Positions 53,596-63,159 of a stretch of 64,000 bases of DNA are shown here, one piece after another; position 1 is the first letter of the stretch, and each line of letters starts with the position of its first letter. A program made the translations under genes and the position numbers. The stretch comes from Humulus lupulus (Eukaryota > Streptophyta > Magnoliopsida > Rosales > Cannabaceae). The DNA is taken from the NCBI RefSeq assembly GCF_963169125.1, contig NC_084802.1, forward strand, positions 16,554,896 to 16,618,895, given 5' to 3'. The notes beneath the pieces are model-generated. The model was not told the origin of the DNA. It worked only from the letters and a program-made list of their open reading frames with translations, and ran no database searches.

Positions 53596-55027
53596 AGAAT
53601 TATTGGCGATAAAGATGGGTATCACAAAATTTGAATTCCATCTGATAGGACACCATTTCTTGGTAGAAACAGACTTTGTCGCGTCAAAAGGAATGCTTAG
53701 TCTAAAAAAGAGCAAAATGACAAATGCCCAACTTTTGAGATTGGCAGTTTGGTTTGACAACTATTCTTTCGACATTAAACACATTCAAGGCAAAAACAAT
53801 ATTGTGGCTGATTTCTTATCCAGATCACCACCTGTTATAAATCTAGCCGCAGGATACTCACCAAGAATCATCCCCATTATCGTCCAAAAATCACCACATA
53901 CCATCCCAATCATATTCATGATGGCCTCTTCCTCTTCTGTCACACACACCCAATCTTTTCCCCGGGATGAAAAGAAGATCCTTCCAAAAACATCCAACAA
54001 ATCAGCCAGAGAAAGAGCAACCCACAGAGCAATCTTTATCCAGAATCTTATGATCTCCAAGCTTGGACCTTCTATACAAAATGACTTTGGAATCCATCCA
54101 AAGTATCCATTTGCCCAAATCATACCTCTCCGAGATGCTATCTTCACACCAAAACCGATAGCCCACCTTTTCTGGTACCTGGCCAGTGTCTTCACCATAG
54201 TTGTCGAAGTACAAACTATGGCCTTGCACACATCCATAAAATCATTCTTGGACCAAGAAAGGTTCAAGCCAGCTTACCAAGTCCAAATGGATATTTTGTC
54301 CTGGTTCGCCCCGTTGGAAGAATGGAAAAGAGTCTTATCAGCTGAATGGAAAAGGGTCCAAAATAACAGGCCCACTTTTATCTACCCACCAGGCCCAAAT
54401 GTTACCAGCCTAATGAACTGTTATACTGTTCTCTTTCTTAGCCTCAATGCCAAGCTCGATGAAGAACATAATATAGTTACTAATCCAACATTCGAAGTCT
54501 ACAGGTCAAAAGAAGAACCATTATGTGGTCTTGGGGGCCAAGAATACATGGACATCCAAAAGAGTCTGTTTGAGAAAAACCAGATTATACCTCCTGATTT
54601 GTGGCCCAAGCCAGAAGAAGATGCTCCTTGGGAGACATTCCCTTCCGACTATACTCGCAAAATAACAAGGGCCCTTGAAGCCTTCCATATATCAAAAAAT
54701 GAAACAGATCAGGCCACCAAACTCGAAGAAACATTAGAGCAAAAATATCCGTCTCTGTACAAATTGACCGATACTGAAGGGGTAGTTTTGCGAAAAAATG
54801 ATTACTTTGAAGATTCACAAAACCCATATGCTGACCCTACAGATATGCAAGACCTCTATCTCTTCCATTACACAGGAGACGAATGGAACGTGATGTGCAC
54901 AGAATACGACGCCTGTCCTCCAGCTGGCAGTGATGAGGATGACGAACCGACAGGATGGAATCCACTTCATGAAAACCCAACATATGACTCTGACTATGAA
55001 ACTAGCCATGAGACAATATTTAAATAA
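53532..55027 (+). pseudogene. Pararetrovirus RNase H end and C-terminal region of unknown function
   Basis: An open frame of about 500 codons without stop. It starts with the rest of the RNase H (LKELLAIKMGI, HFLVETD, QGKNNIVADFLSR) and, from about 53918 (ATGATGGCC), has a region not belonging to RT or RNase H, with an acidic end (GSDEDDE). Related viruses have an extra protein of unknown function or a translational transactivator here; which of these it is cannot be told by eye. Being open over 1.1 kb while the upstream parts are broken is notable. Confidence 0.65.
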
Positions 55028-55080
55028 TTAATGTATATTTCAACCATAAGTTTTTGTTGTTTAGCATTTTACTTTTGTCG

Positions 55081-55161
55081 GGGAATCTTATCCCTTACCT
55101 ATGCTTTTGTCTTTGTCGGGGAATCATATCCCTTATCTTGTTTAGGGAATCTTATCCCTTA
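55081..55161 (+). promoter_or_regulatory. Three GGGAATC(T/A)TATCCCTTA copies upstream of viral promoter
   Basis: Direct copies at 55081-55097, 55118-55134 and 55145-55161. Each has GGGA/TCCC arms and contains GATAAG on the minus strand, an I-box-like motif. They lie 75-155 bp upstream of the TATA box and so are candidate enhancer elements. Confidence 0.55.
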
Positions 55162-55235
55162 TCCTATCCCAACTATGGTTGGTTTTGACTAGGATGGGTT
55201 AAGTTTGGTTAAGTTTGTGTGCTGGAGTATGTGGC

Positions 55236-55242
55236 TATATAA
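55236..55242 (+). promoter_or_regulatory. TATA box of pararetrovirus pregenomic promoter
   Basis: TATATAA in the context GGCTATATAAGGCC, downstream of the coding region as in other caulimovirids, where the pregenomic RNA start lies in the large intergenic region. Confidence 0.6.
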
Positions 55243-55283
55243 GGCCATCATCCCTCCTTGTGTAAGTCAGAGAATTACGAAGC

Positions 55284-55289
55284 AATAAA
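55284..55289 (+). terminator. Candidate polyadenylation signal
   Basis: AATAAA about 40 bp after the TATA box. Caulimovirid RNAs are terminally redundant and have such a signal just after the RNA start. Confidence 0.5.
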
Positions 55290-55310
55290 ATACCAGAGTG
55301 TTTATTATAG

Positions 55311-55409
55311 GAGCACTAGAGTTTGCAGAGCTTGTGGATGAGGTTTCGTTTGCCATGTTCTGAAATAGAGACTCGTTGGTAGGATAGGATAAAGTATGGC
55401 TCTGATACC
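55311..55409 (-). pseudogene. Inverted fragment with tRNA-Met primer site and short open frame
   Basis: On the minus strand: TGGTATCAGAGCC (55397-55409), then about 40 bp, then an ATG at 55352-55354 starting MANETSSTSSANSSAPI. This looks like the primer site and gag start of a copia element, or the inverted 5' leader of the virus. The normal viral orientation would place this primer site on the plus strand. The right edge at 55409 is exactly where the 1.83 kb repeat resumes. Confidence 0.45.
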
Positions 55410-56820
55410 ATTAATTTGTATAGGAAAATTTATTATGCAAAAAAATTAAAGTATGAAAAACACAATTAGTAGTTAACTAAAATATGGAAATGCCACATTT
55501 TTTATTATAATTGTGTTTTCTTTGATTTTGAAGGTAATTTTATATTATTTTTTTTCAATTTTTTTTATTTTTTTCCTTCATTTTTTAATTATTTTTGCTT
55601 TCTTTTTTTCCTTCTTTTTTTTTTCTTTCCATTTTTCCATTCTTCTTCTTGTTGTTATTCTTCTTCTTTTCATTTTTATCCATTTATCTAATTTTTTTCT
55701 TTCATTTGTATTGTTTTTTTTATATATATTTTTTCAGTTTTCTTTCTTTTTTTTTTCTTTTTTTCCTTCTATTTTTTCTTCATTTTTGTATTTATTATTT
55801 TCTCCTTCCATTTTTTTTCTTCTTCCATTTTTTCTTTTTTTCTACAAATTTTTTCTTTCATATTTTTTTCTTTCTATTTTCTCATTATTTTTCTTCTTAT
55901 TCTTTTCATTTTTATCCATTCATCTGTTTTTTTTCCTTCATCATTTCATTTCTTTTATTTTGTTTTTTTTCTTCATATTTTCTTAGTTTTCTTTCCTAAG
56001 TTTTTTTCCTTTTTTTTCTTCATTTTTTGTACTTATTCTTTTCTCATTCCATTTTCATTTTTTTTACATATTTTAACATTACATAATTATTTTACTATTT
56101 TTTTTATTTATTATCTTTTATTATTGTAATTTTTTGTATACTTTTTTTCCACTATATGTAAAAAAATTCAAATCAATTTTTTCAGTATTTTCCTTTTATT
56201 GTAATCCTTATAGGAACACCAAAATTTGGAAAGAAAACTAATAAAGATATGCAAACGTGAATGAATAACCAGTTACCCTGATGTGAACATTCAAATCTAA
56301 AAAAAAAAATTATATGAAGAAGATGGCAGAAAAGGGAAAGGGGGTGGATCTGATTTTTTTTTCTATCTTCAAATTTGTGGAAACGGGTTACCTTCTCGTT
56401 ATTTGTGTGTATATTTCTGGGGTAACTAGTTACATTCACGTTCTTTGTGTGTATCTTTATGTGGGTAACTAGTTACCTATGTTACTAAAATCATAGTTAT
56501 TTCTTTATTTTTTAATGAAGTGTTCTTCCTCTTTTTCATTCAGATTTGATGTTTCTTTTCATATTTAATAAGAGTAACCCGTTAACCTGTTACCCCTCTT
56601 ATGGTAAATGGCTACCCTTCTTATGGCAGAAGGTTACTCCTCTCAGGGTAACTAGTTACTCTTCCTGATACATGTTATTTAACCTAGCTCTAGGATTTGT
56701 TTTACATAATTGTCAAAGATCAATCAAGTAACTGGTTACCTTATCAGGATTTGAAAAAACAAACATACAATCTAAAAGAAAAGGAAAAAAGGTTTATAAT
56801 AAATAAAAAATAATTTTAAG
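55410..56820 (+). repeat. 1.83 kb repeat unit, copy A, right piece
   Basis: Resumes at TTAATTTGTATAGG, matching copy B (TTAATTTATATGG near 58329). It holds a ~500-bp T-rich tract (55540-56060), the block 'ttataggaacaccaaaatttgg' (56209) and a cluster of palindromes including GTAACTAGTTAC at 56422, 56465 and 56648. The match with B and C ends near 56820, so the right end of this copy is lost. The T-rich open frames (55513-55999) are low complexity. Confidence 0.72.
56182..56439 (-). other. Small open frame conserved with copy B
   Basis: An 85-codon minus-strand frame starting MNVTSYPRNIHTNN and ending GVPIRITIKGKY. Copy B has an equally long, similar frame at 59193-59450. In copy C the start codon is changed and the frame is not kept. 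No known family is recognised; conservation could simply reflect the repeat's common origin. Confidence 0.3.
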
Positions 56821-56854
56821 GTTTTCCTCTAAGTTTTAATTTTCATAAAAAATA

Positions 56855-57235
56855 GGTTAGGTAACCATTTGGTACACTGTGTTTTTGCAAAGTATTATCT
56901 TGGTACCCTATGTTTACAAATAATGCTCACTTGGTACCCTGCATTTTGAAATCGTACATATTTGGTACCCTGTATTTTAAAATTGTACATATTTGGTACC
57001 CTAAACTCAAATTTAATTAATAAATTTTTACCAATTTAATCAAATTACTCTCAATCATATAAGTTACAAATTATATATAATTGTTGATAGTTTGGTTATA
57101 TTGACAAAAAATTATCAATTAGGATACTAAATATCTATGTATTCAAAATACGGGGTACCATTGAGCATTATTGAAAGCAGATGGTACCAGAACGATACAT
57201 TGCAAAAACAAAGGGTACCAAATGTGTAAATTTCC
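56855..57235. mobile_element. Mutator-type MITE, 381 bp, 9-bp target duplication
   Basis: Inverted ends GGTTAGGTAACCATTTGGTAC... and GGAAATTTACACATTTGGTAC... match through TTTTTGCAA(A/T)GTAT, about 45 bp. They are flanked by TAAAAAATA on both sides (56846-56854 and 57236-57244), the 9-bp duplication typical of Mutator-like elements. GGTACC words recur inside. No coding sequence. Confidence 0.8.
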
Positions 57236-57244
57236 TAAAAAATA

Positions 57245-57929
57245 TACTTTTTGGGATGATGCTTTTTACAATATCAAAAATTTCTTCATATCTTTTTCAT
57301 TGTATAGTGTATTAATCCACTTTTTATGTATTTATTTATTTTTGTAAGCGTTTCTTCTCTTGGCTCAAGTAGGAGACAGTTTACTTCTGCTTCAAATGCT
57401 CGCAAAATAGTATATTTTTGTTACAAAACTTCAGAAAACTATATATGTTCAAGAAAACTTTTGTTTTAATTACTCATAAACATTATATGTTGGTATATTA
57501 TTGGTATATGTTCCAAGACTTTATTTTCAATGACTAAAAAAGTAGTATGTATGAGATATTTTTGTTGCAATTACTCAAAAAATTGTATATATTTCAAATA
57601 TTTTGGTTACAGTTACTCAAGATACAGTAAATGTTGATACATATTTAGTATATGTTTAATTAAGAGATTTGTGTTATAGTTACTCAAGCTAAAGTATATG
57701 TATATATATTTTAGGGTGCATTTTGTACTCAGCATTGTTATATTAAATTGTTGTATTGTATAGCATATTTACATTGACTTTTTATTAACATGTTGTATAT
57801 TTATATATAAATACAAATCAATATCAAAATATAATTTTATGTGAAAATATGTTATCCAATCCAATCAAATATAATGCATTATAAATACAATAAGGTATGA
57901 TAATACGATGCATCAAACACAATTTTAGC
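57245..57929. other. AT-rich spacer between repeat copies
   Basis: Contains the 45410-like sequence (57265-57370) and several TATATGTT words. Nothing coding is recognised. Confidence 0.5.
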
Positions 57930-58132
57930 GAGTGTTTGGTATGGAGTTTGGGTATGGTAGGAGTAGAGTTAGAGATGATTTAAATTAAGAAGATGTAAAA
58001 GTTACCATCAAATGAAGTTAAAAAGTATCACTTAAAAACACAAACTCTCAAACTATTAAAAATAAATTTACTAAATATGAATTAGTTTTGACATTTTCAT
58101 TCCTACTAAACCTAACCCCATACCAAACACTC
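57930..58132. mobile_element. Short inverted-end element (hAT-like MITE)
   Basis: 203 bp bounded by GAGTGTTTGGTATGG (57930) and CCATACCAAACACTC (58118-58132), a 15-bp perfect inverted repeat. No clear target duplication, no coding capacity. Confidence 0.6.
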
Positions 58133-58262
58133 AGAAATTTTGGTTACAGTTTCCTAAAAAATATTATATGTTAATATATATCAACCCCAAAATGTTTGGT
58201 TAAAATCACTGTATCGTTATTATTAAATTTCTTTGTAGCAATATGTATAATCATTCATTTAT

Positions 58263-60102
58263 GGGAATTTTTAAAAAATATGGCTTTTATACTATTAATG
58301 TGCAAAAATATGATAATTATATTTTTCTTAATTTATATGGAAAAATTTATTAAAGAAAAAATTAAAGTATGGGAAATACAATTAGTAACTAACTAAAATA
58401 TAGAAATGTCACATTTTTGTATCATAGTTATATTTTCTTTGATTTTGAATGTGATTTTATTTTTTATTTTATTTTTTATATTTTCTTTCTTTTTTCCATA
58501 CTTATTTTTTCTACCAATTTTTTTCTTTATCTTATTTTTTTCTTTGTATATTTCCATTCTTCTTCTTCTTTATTAATTTATCTATTTTTTTATTTCATTT
58601 GTTTTTTTTTTCATATTTTTTTAGTTTTCTTTCTTTTCTTTTTTTTTTTCCTTTTTTCTCCTTTTTCTCCTTCTATTTTTCTTCATTTTTGTATTTATTA
58701 TTTTCTCCTCCCATTTTTTTTTTTTCACACATATGAGCTTTTTTTTCTTCTTCTATTTTTTTTTGTCATTTTTCAAACATATGAGCTTTTTTTTTCTTTC
58801 TTCTTTTCTTCTTCCATTTTTTTTTTTCAATTTTTTCTACCAATTTTTTCATTCATTTTTTTTTCTTTCCATTTTCCCATTATTTTTCTTCTTCTTCTTC
58901 TTCTTCTTCTTTTCATTTTTATTCATTCATCTATTTTTTTTCTTCATCATTTCTTTTGTTTTGTTTTTTTTTCATATTTTTTTTAGTTTTCTTTCCTAAG
59001 TTTTTTTTTTCCTTCTTTTTTCTTCTTTTTTTGTACTTATTCTTTCTCATTCTATTTTTTTTTCACTTTTTTTTCACACATATTTTAACATTACATAATT
59101 ATTTTACTATTTATTTATTTATTATCTTTTATTATTGTAATTTTTTTTTATAGTTTTTTCCACTATATATAAAAAAATCCAAATCAATTTTTTCAGCATT
59201 TTCTTTTTACTGTAACCCTTATAGGAACACCAAAATTTGGAAAGAAAACTAATAAAGCTATGCAAACGTGAATGGATAACCAGTTACCCTCATGAGAACA
59301 TTCAAATCTTGAAAAAAAATTATATGAAGAAGATGAGAGAGAAGGGAAAGGGGGTGGATCTGATTTTTTTTTTCTATTTTCAAATTTGTGGAAACTAGTT
59401 GCCTTCCTGTTATTTGTATGTATATTTCTGAGGTAATTGGTTACATTCACATTGTATATTTCTGGATTCTTTATGGTAATTGGTTACCTATGTTACTAAA
59501 ATCATAGTTCTTTCTTCATTTTTTTCAATGAAGTGTTCTTCCTCTTTTTCATTTAGATTTGATATTTCCTTTTATATTAATAAGAGTAACTCGTCACCCC
59601 TCTTATGGTAACTGGTTACCCTTTTTATGGAAGAAGGCTACTCCTCTCAGGGTAACTTACTACTCTTCCCGGTACATGTTATTTAACCTAGCTCTAGGAT
59701 TTTTTTTATATAATTTTCAAAGATCAATTAAGTAATTGATTACCTTATCTAGGATTTGAAAAAAGAAACGTACAATATAAAAATAAGAAAAAAATGTTTA
59801 TAATAAATAAAAAAGGAATAAACACAATTCATATCACAAAAAAAAATTGCAAAACAACCAAAGAAAAATTTAATATAAAATTAGTTATATAAAAATATAT
59901 AAAAAAACAAAAAAGCTAAAATAATAATCAAATTACAAACATACCCTTCCAAATTAATAAAACTTGATTAAGAGTAAAACTATGGCATAAACCAACTTTT
60001 ATACAAAAATATGGGAAAATAACCCATAAAAGTGAAAAATCTTAAAAAAAATCCATAAATTAACTTTTTTTGAAAAAAAATCATCTTACTATTAAAAATC
60101 CC
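58263..60102 (+). repeat. 1.83 kb repeat unit, copy B
   Basis: About 1840 bp from GGGAATTTTTAAAAAATATGG to ATTAAAAATCCC. The reversed right end reads GGGATTTTTAATAG, so the ends are weak inverted repeats. It contains a long T-rich tract (58440-59090), the conserved 'ttataggaacaccaaaatttgg' block, GTAACTGGTTAC-type palindromes and the 'aaaatatgggaaaataacccataaaa' block near 60007. It encodes no recognised protein and could be a non-autonomous DNA transposon. Confidence 0.65.
59193..59450 (-). other. Small open frame conserved with copy A
   Basis: An 85-codon frame starting MNVTNYLRNIHTNN and ending GVPIRVTVKRKC, matching the frame at 56182-56439 in copy A at most positions. No family recognised; possibly chance openness. 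Confidence 0.3.
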
Positions 60103-60655
60103 ATATATAAAATGTAATTTCACCTTCATTTATAGTCAGGCCCAATTTAACCTAGCCCATTATAAGGCAACGAATATCAAGGCCTCCAAACAGAATACTG
60201 GCCAAGCCCAATTTAATCTAAGCCTATTTAGGTTTAGATTTCTTCTGCTATTGTTTAATATGCTCTATTTCTAATTCTAAGTACACAAAATAATTTCACT
60301 TTTAGATTTCACGATAAACCAAAACATCATTCCCAGTTCAATGATATAAAAAAATTTCTGATTGATTTTTTTTGTAACAAATTGTTGGGGAGTCGATGAG
60401 GTGGCATCTATGGGCAATTTGGTACTTAATTTTACTAAATTTTTTGGGACATTATATTAATTCCCCAAAATTTTATCATCACACCCCCATTTATTATTAA
60501 AAATTAACATAAAGTATGTATTTTCTAACATGTGCTCACCTTTTTCTATTTTTTTCTTCTCTTTTCATATTTAAAAAAAAAATACTTTTTTAAATATTTC
60601 GACATAAAAATATATGAAATCTTGTTAAGAAAAAAATAAAAATAATATATATATT
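60103..60655. other. Spacer, nothing recognised
   Basis: AT-rich DNA with a short less AT-rich patch (60135-60250, 'ggcccaatttaacctagccc' type words). No gene or repeat end recognised. Confidence 0.5.
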
Positions 60656-61073
60656 GGGAACGACTACAACGTATCTTTTTTTTTTTTTTGCAATACCGGT
60701 GCATCCTTTTTCTATTTTGGCACCTGGATAGATATAATCTCAAATTTTTTTATATGACGATATACATTGTAGGTATTTAGAATATACTGTAAATTTTCAA
60801 GAAATTCTGAATAGTTTACGAAGCCGAAAACAGAGTTCAAACTATCAAATTTTACATGCGTACACAAAAAAACAAGCACACGTGCAACAAACAGTTTAGA
60901 CCCTGTTTTGATACCATAATGTATTCAGAATTTCTTGAAAATTTGTAGGATGTTCTAGATAGCTATAATGTACACCATCATATAATTTTTTTGGATTATA
61001 ATTATTCAGGTGCCGAAATAGAAAAATGATGTACCGGTGTTGTAAAAAAAGGGAATGCGTTGTAGTCGCTCCC
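60656..61073. mobile_element. MITE, ~418 bp, long terminal inverted repeats
   Basis: The left end GGGAACGACTACAACGTAT and the right end, reversed, GGGAGCGACTACAACGCAT continue matching through ACCGGTGCATC/ACCGGTACATC and TTTCTATTT(T/C)GGCACCT to the inside (~90 bp). The flanks are AT microsatellite (ATATATATT on both sides with one base offset), compatible with a 9-bp Mutator-type duplication but not decisive. Confidence 0.72.
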
Positions 61074-61338
61074 TATATATATTAGTTTTAAAAAAATTAT
61101 GACGAGATAAAATAAAATATTGAAACTAGTACAAAAAATAAAAAAAATAAAGAATGTAAAAAAATTTGAAAAAAAATGCTACGAATAAATTAGAAAAATA
61201 ATTTAATTTAATTTTTTTAATAAATGGGGTGCATATATATATATATTTGGGATGTATTTCAGCCACATAGAAAATAGAATTTTTGTATAAGTTACATGAT
61301 TAATGAAAAGAACTTTATATATTACAATAGTTTTTTTT

Positions 61339-63159
61339 GAGAATTTTTAAAAAATATAGCTTTTATAACATCAATGTGAAAAAATACGATAATTGTACTT
61401 TTTTTAATTTATATGGAAAAATTTATTAAAAAAAAATTAAAGCATGAGAAACACAATTAGTAGCTAACTAAAATATAGCAATGACATAATTTTTTTATCA
61501 TAGTTATGTTTTATTTGATTTTGAATGTTATTTTTTTTTTCAATTTTTTAATTTTTCTTTATTTTTAATTATTTTTTCAGTTATTTTTTTCCCTTACTAA
61601 TTTTTTCTTCCATTTTTCCCTTCTTTTTTTTTCTACCAATTTTTTTTTCATCTTTTGTTTCTTTCTTTCCATTTTTTCGTTCTTCTTCTTCTCATTTTTA
61701 TTCATTTATCTATTTTTTTCTTTCATTTGTATTGTTTTTTTTTCATATTTTTTCAGTTATCTTCTGTTTTTTCTTTCTTTTTTTTTTCTTCATTTTTGTA
61801 TTTATTATTTTCTCCTTCCATTTTTTTCTTTTTTCACACATATGACTTTTTTTTCTATTATTTTTTCATTTTTTTCTACTAATTTTTTCATTCATATTTT
61901 TTTATTTCCATTGTTCCATTATTTTTCTTCTTCTTCTTTTCATTTTTATTCATTCATCTGTTTTTTTTCCTTCATCATTTCTTTTGTTTTGTTTTTTTTC
62001 ATATTTTTTTAGTTTTATTTTCTAAGTTTTTTTCCTTCTTTTTTCTTCATTTTTTGTACTTATTCTTTTCTCATTACATTTTCTTTTTTTTTTTCACTTT
62101 TTTTCACACATATTTTAACATTACATAATTATTTTACTATTTTTTTTATTTATTATATTTTATTATTGTAATTTTTTTTATAGTTTTTTCCACTATATAT
62201 CAAAAAATTGAAATCAATTTTTTCAGCATTTTCTCTTTACCGTAACCCTTATAGGAACACCAAAATTTGGAAAGAAAACTAATAAAAATATAAAAACATG
62301 AATGAGTAACGAGTTTCCCTGATGAGAACATTCAAATCTAGAAAAAAAATTATATGAAAAGATGAAAGAGGAGGGAAAAGGGGTGGATCTGATTTTTTTT
62401 CTATCTTCAAATCTGTGGTAACTGGTTACCTTCCCGTTGTTTGTGTGTATATTTATGGGGATAACTGATTATCTTCACGTTATAACTGATTACCTTCATG
62501 TTCTGATGTGTGTGTATATTTCTAGGTTCTTTATGATAACTAGTTACATATGTTACTAAAATCATAGTTACTTCTTATTCTTTTAATGAAGTGTTCTTCC
62601 TCTTTTTCTTTCAAATTTGATGTTTATTTTCATATTTAATATGAGTAACCCGTCACCCCTCTTATGGCACAAAGTTACTCCTCTCACGATAACTGGTTAC
62701 CCCTCCTAGTACATGTTATTTAACCTAGCTCTAGAATTGTTTTTTTTACATAATTGTCAAAGATCAATCAAGAAACTGATTATCTTACCCAGTATTTGGA
62801 TAAAGAAATGTTCAATCTAAAATAAAAAAGGAAAAATGTTTATAATAAATAAAAATAATTTTAAACACAATTCATATTACAAAAAAAATTACAAAACAAC
62901 CAAAGAAAAATTTAATATAAAATTAGTAATATAAAAACAATATAAAAAAATAAATAAGCTAAAAAAATAATAATCAAATTACAAACATACCTTTCCAAAT
63001 TAATAAAACTTGATTAAGAGTAAAACTATGGCATAATCCAACTTCTATACAAAAATATGGGAAAATAAACCCATAAAAGTAAAAATTCTTAAAAAAAAAT
63101 CATAGATTAACATTTTTTTTTTAAAAAACCATATTTTTGCACACACTATTAAAATTCTC
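61339..63159 (+). repeat. 1.83 kb repeat unit, copy C
   Basis: About 1821 bp from GAGAATTTTTAAAAAATATAGC to ACTATTAAAATTCTC. The start of copy B lies 3076 bp earlier in the same orientation. It has the same internal order as copies A and B: AT-rich start, T-rich tract (61530-62080), conserved block (62249), palindrome cluster (62415-62700), then the AAACAACCAAAGAAAAATTTAATATAAAATTAG stretch. Confidence 0.65.

Larger units (their letters stand above)
45618..55409 (+). mobile_element. Endogenous pararetrovirus (Caulimoviridae, petu/florendovirus-like), decayed
   Basis: Viral sequence occupies 45618-45773 and 50701 to ~55310, split by the Ale element. On the plus strand it carries a capsid region with a zinc knuckle, aspartic protease, reverse transcriptase and RNase H, then a C-terminal region of unknown function, then a promoter and polyadenylation signal. 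The reverse transcriptase is of the caulimovirid type and there is no integrase, LTR or envelope gene. The movement-protein region is absent, so the insert is partial. It is damaged by stops, frameshifts, lost active-site residues and a duplication. The family is assigned by eye; the genus is tentative. Confidence 0.82.

Noticed and set aside
55396..55409. Possible tRNA 3' end (GGCTCTGATACCA)
   Set aside because: No cloverleaf upstream; it is the complement of a tRNA-Met primer site.
55513..55999. Long hydrophobic open frames, also at 58417-59153 and 61655-61882
   Set aside because: T-rich tracts read as Phe/Leu/Ser in two frames at once; they only look like membrane proteins.
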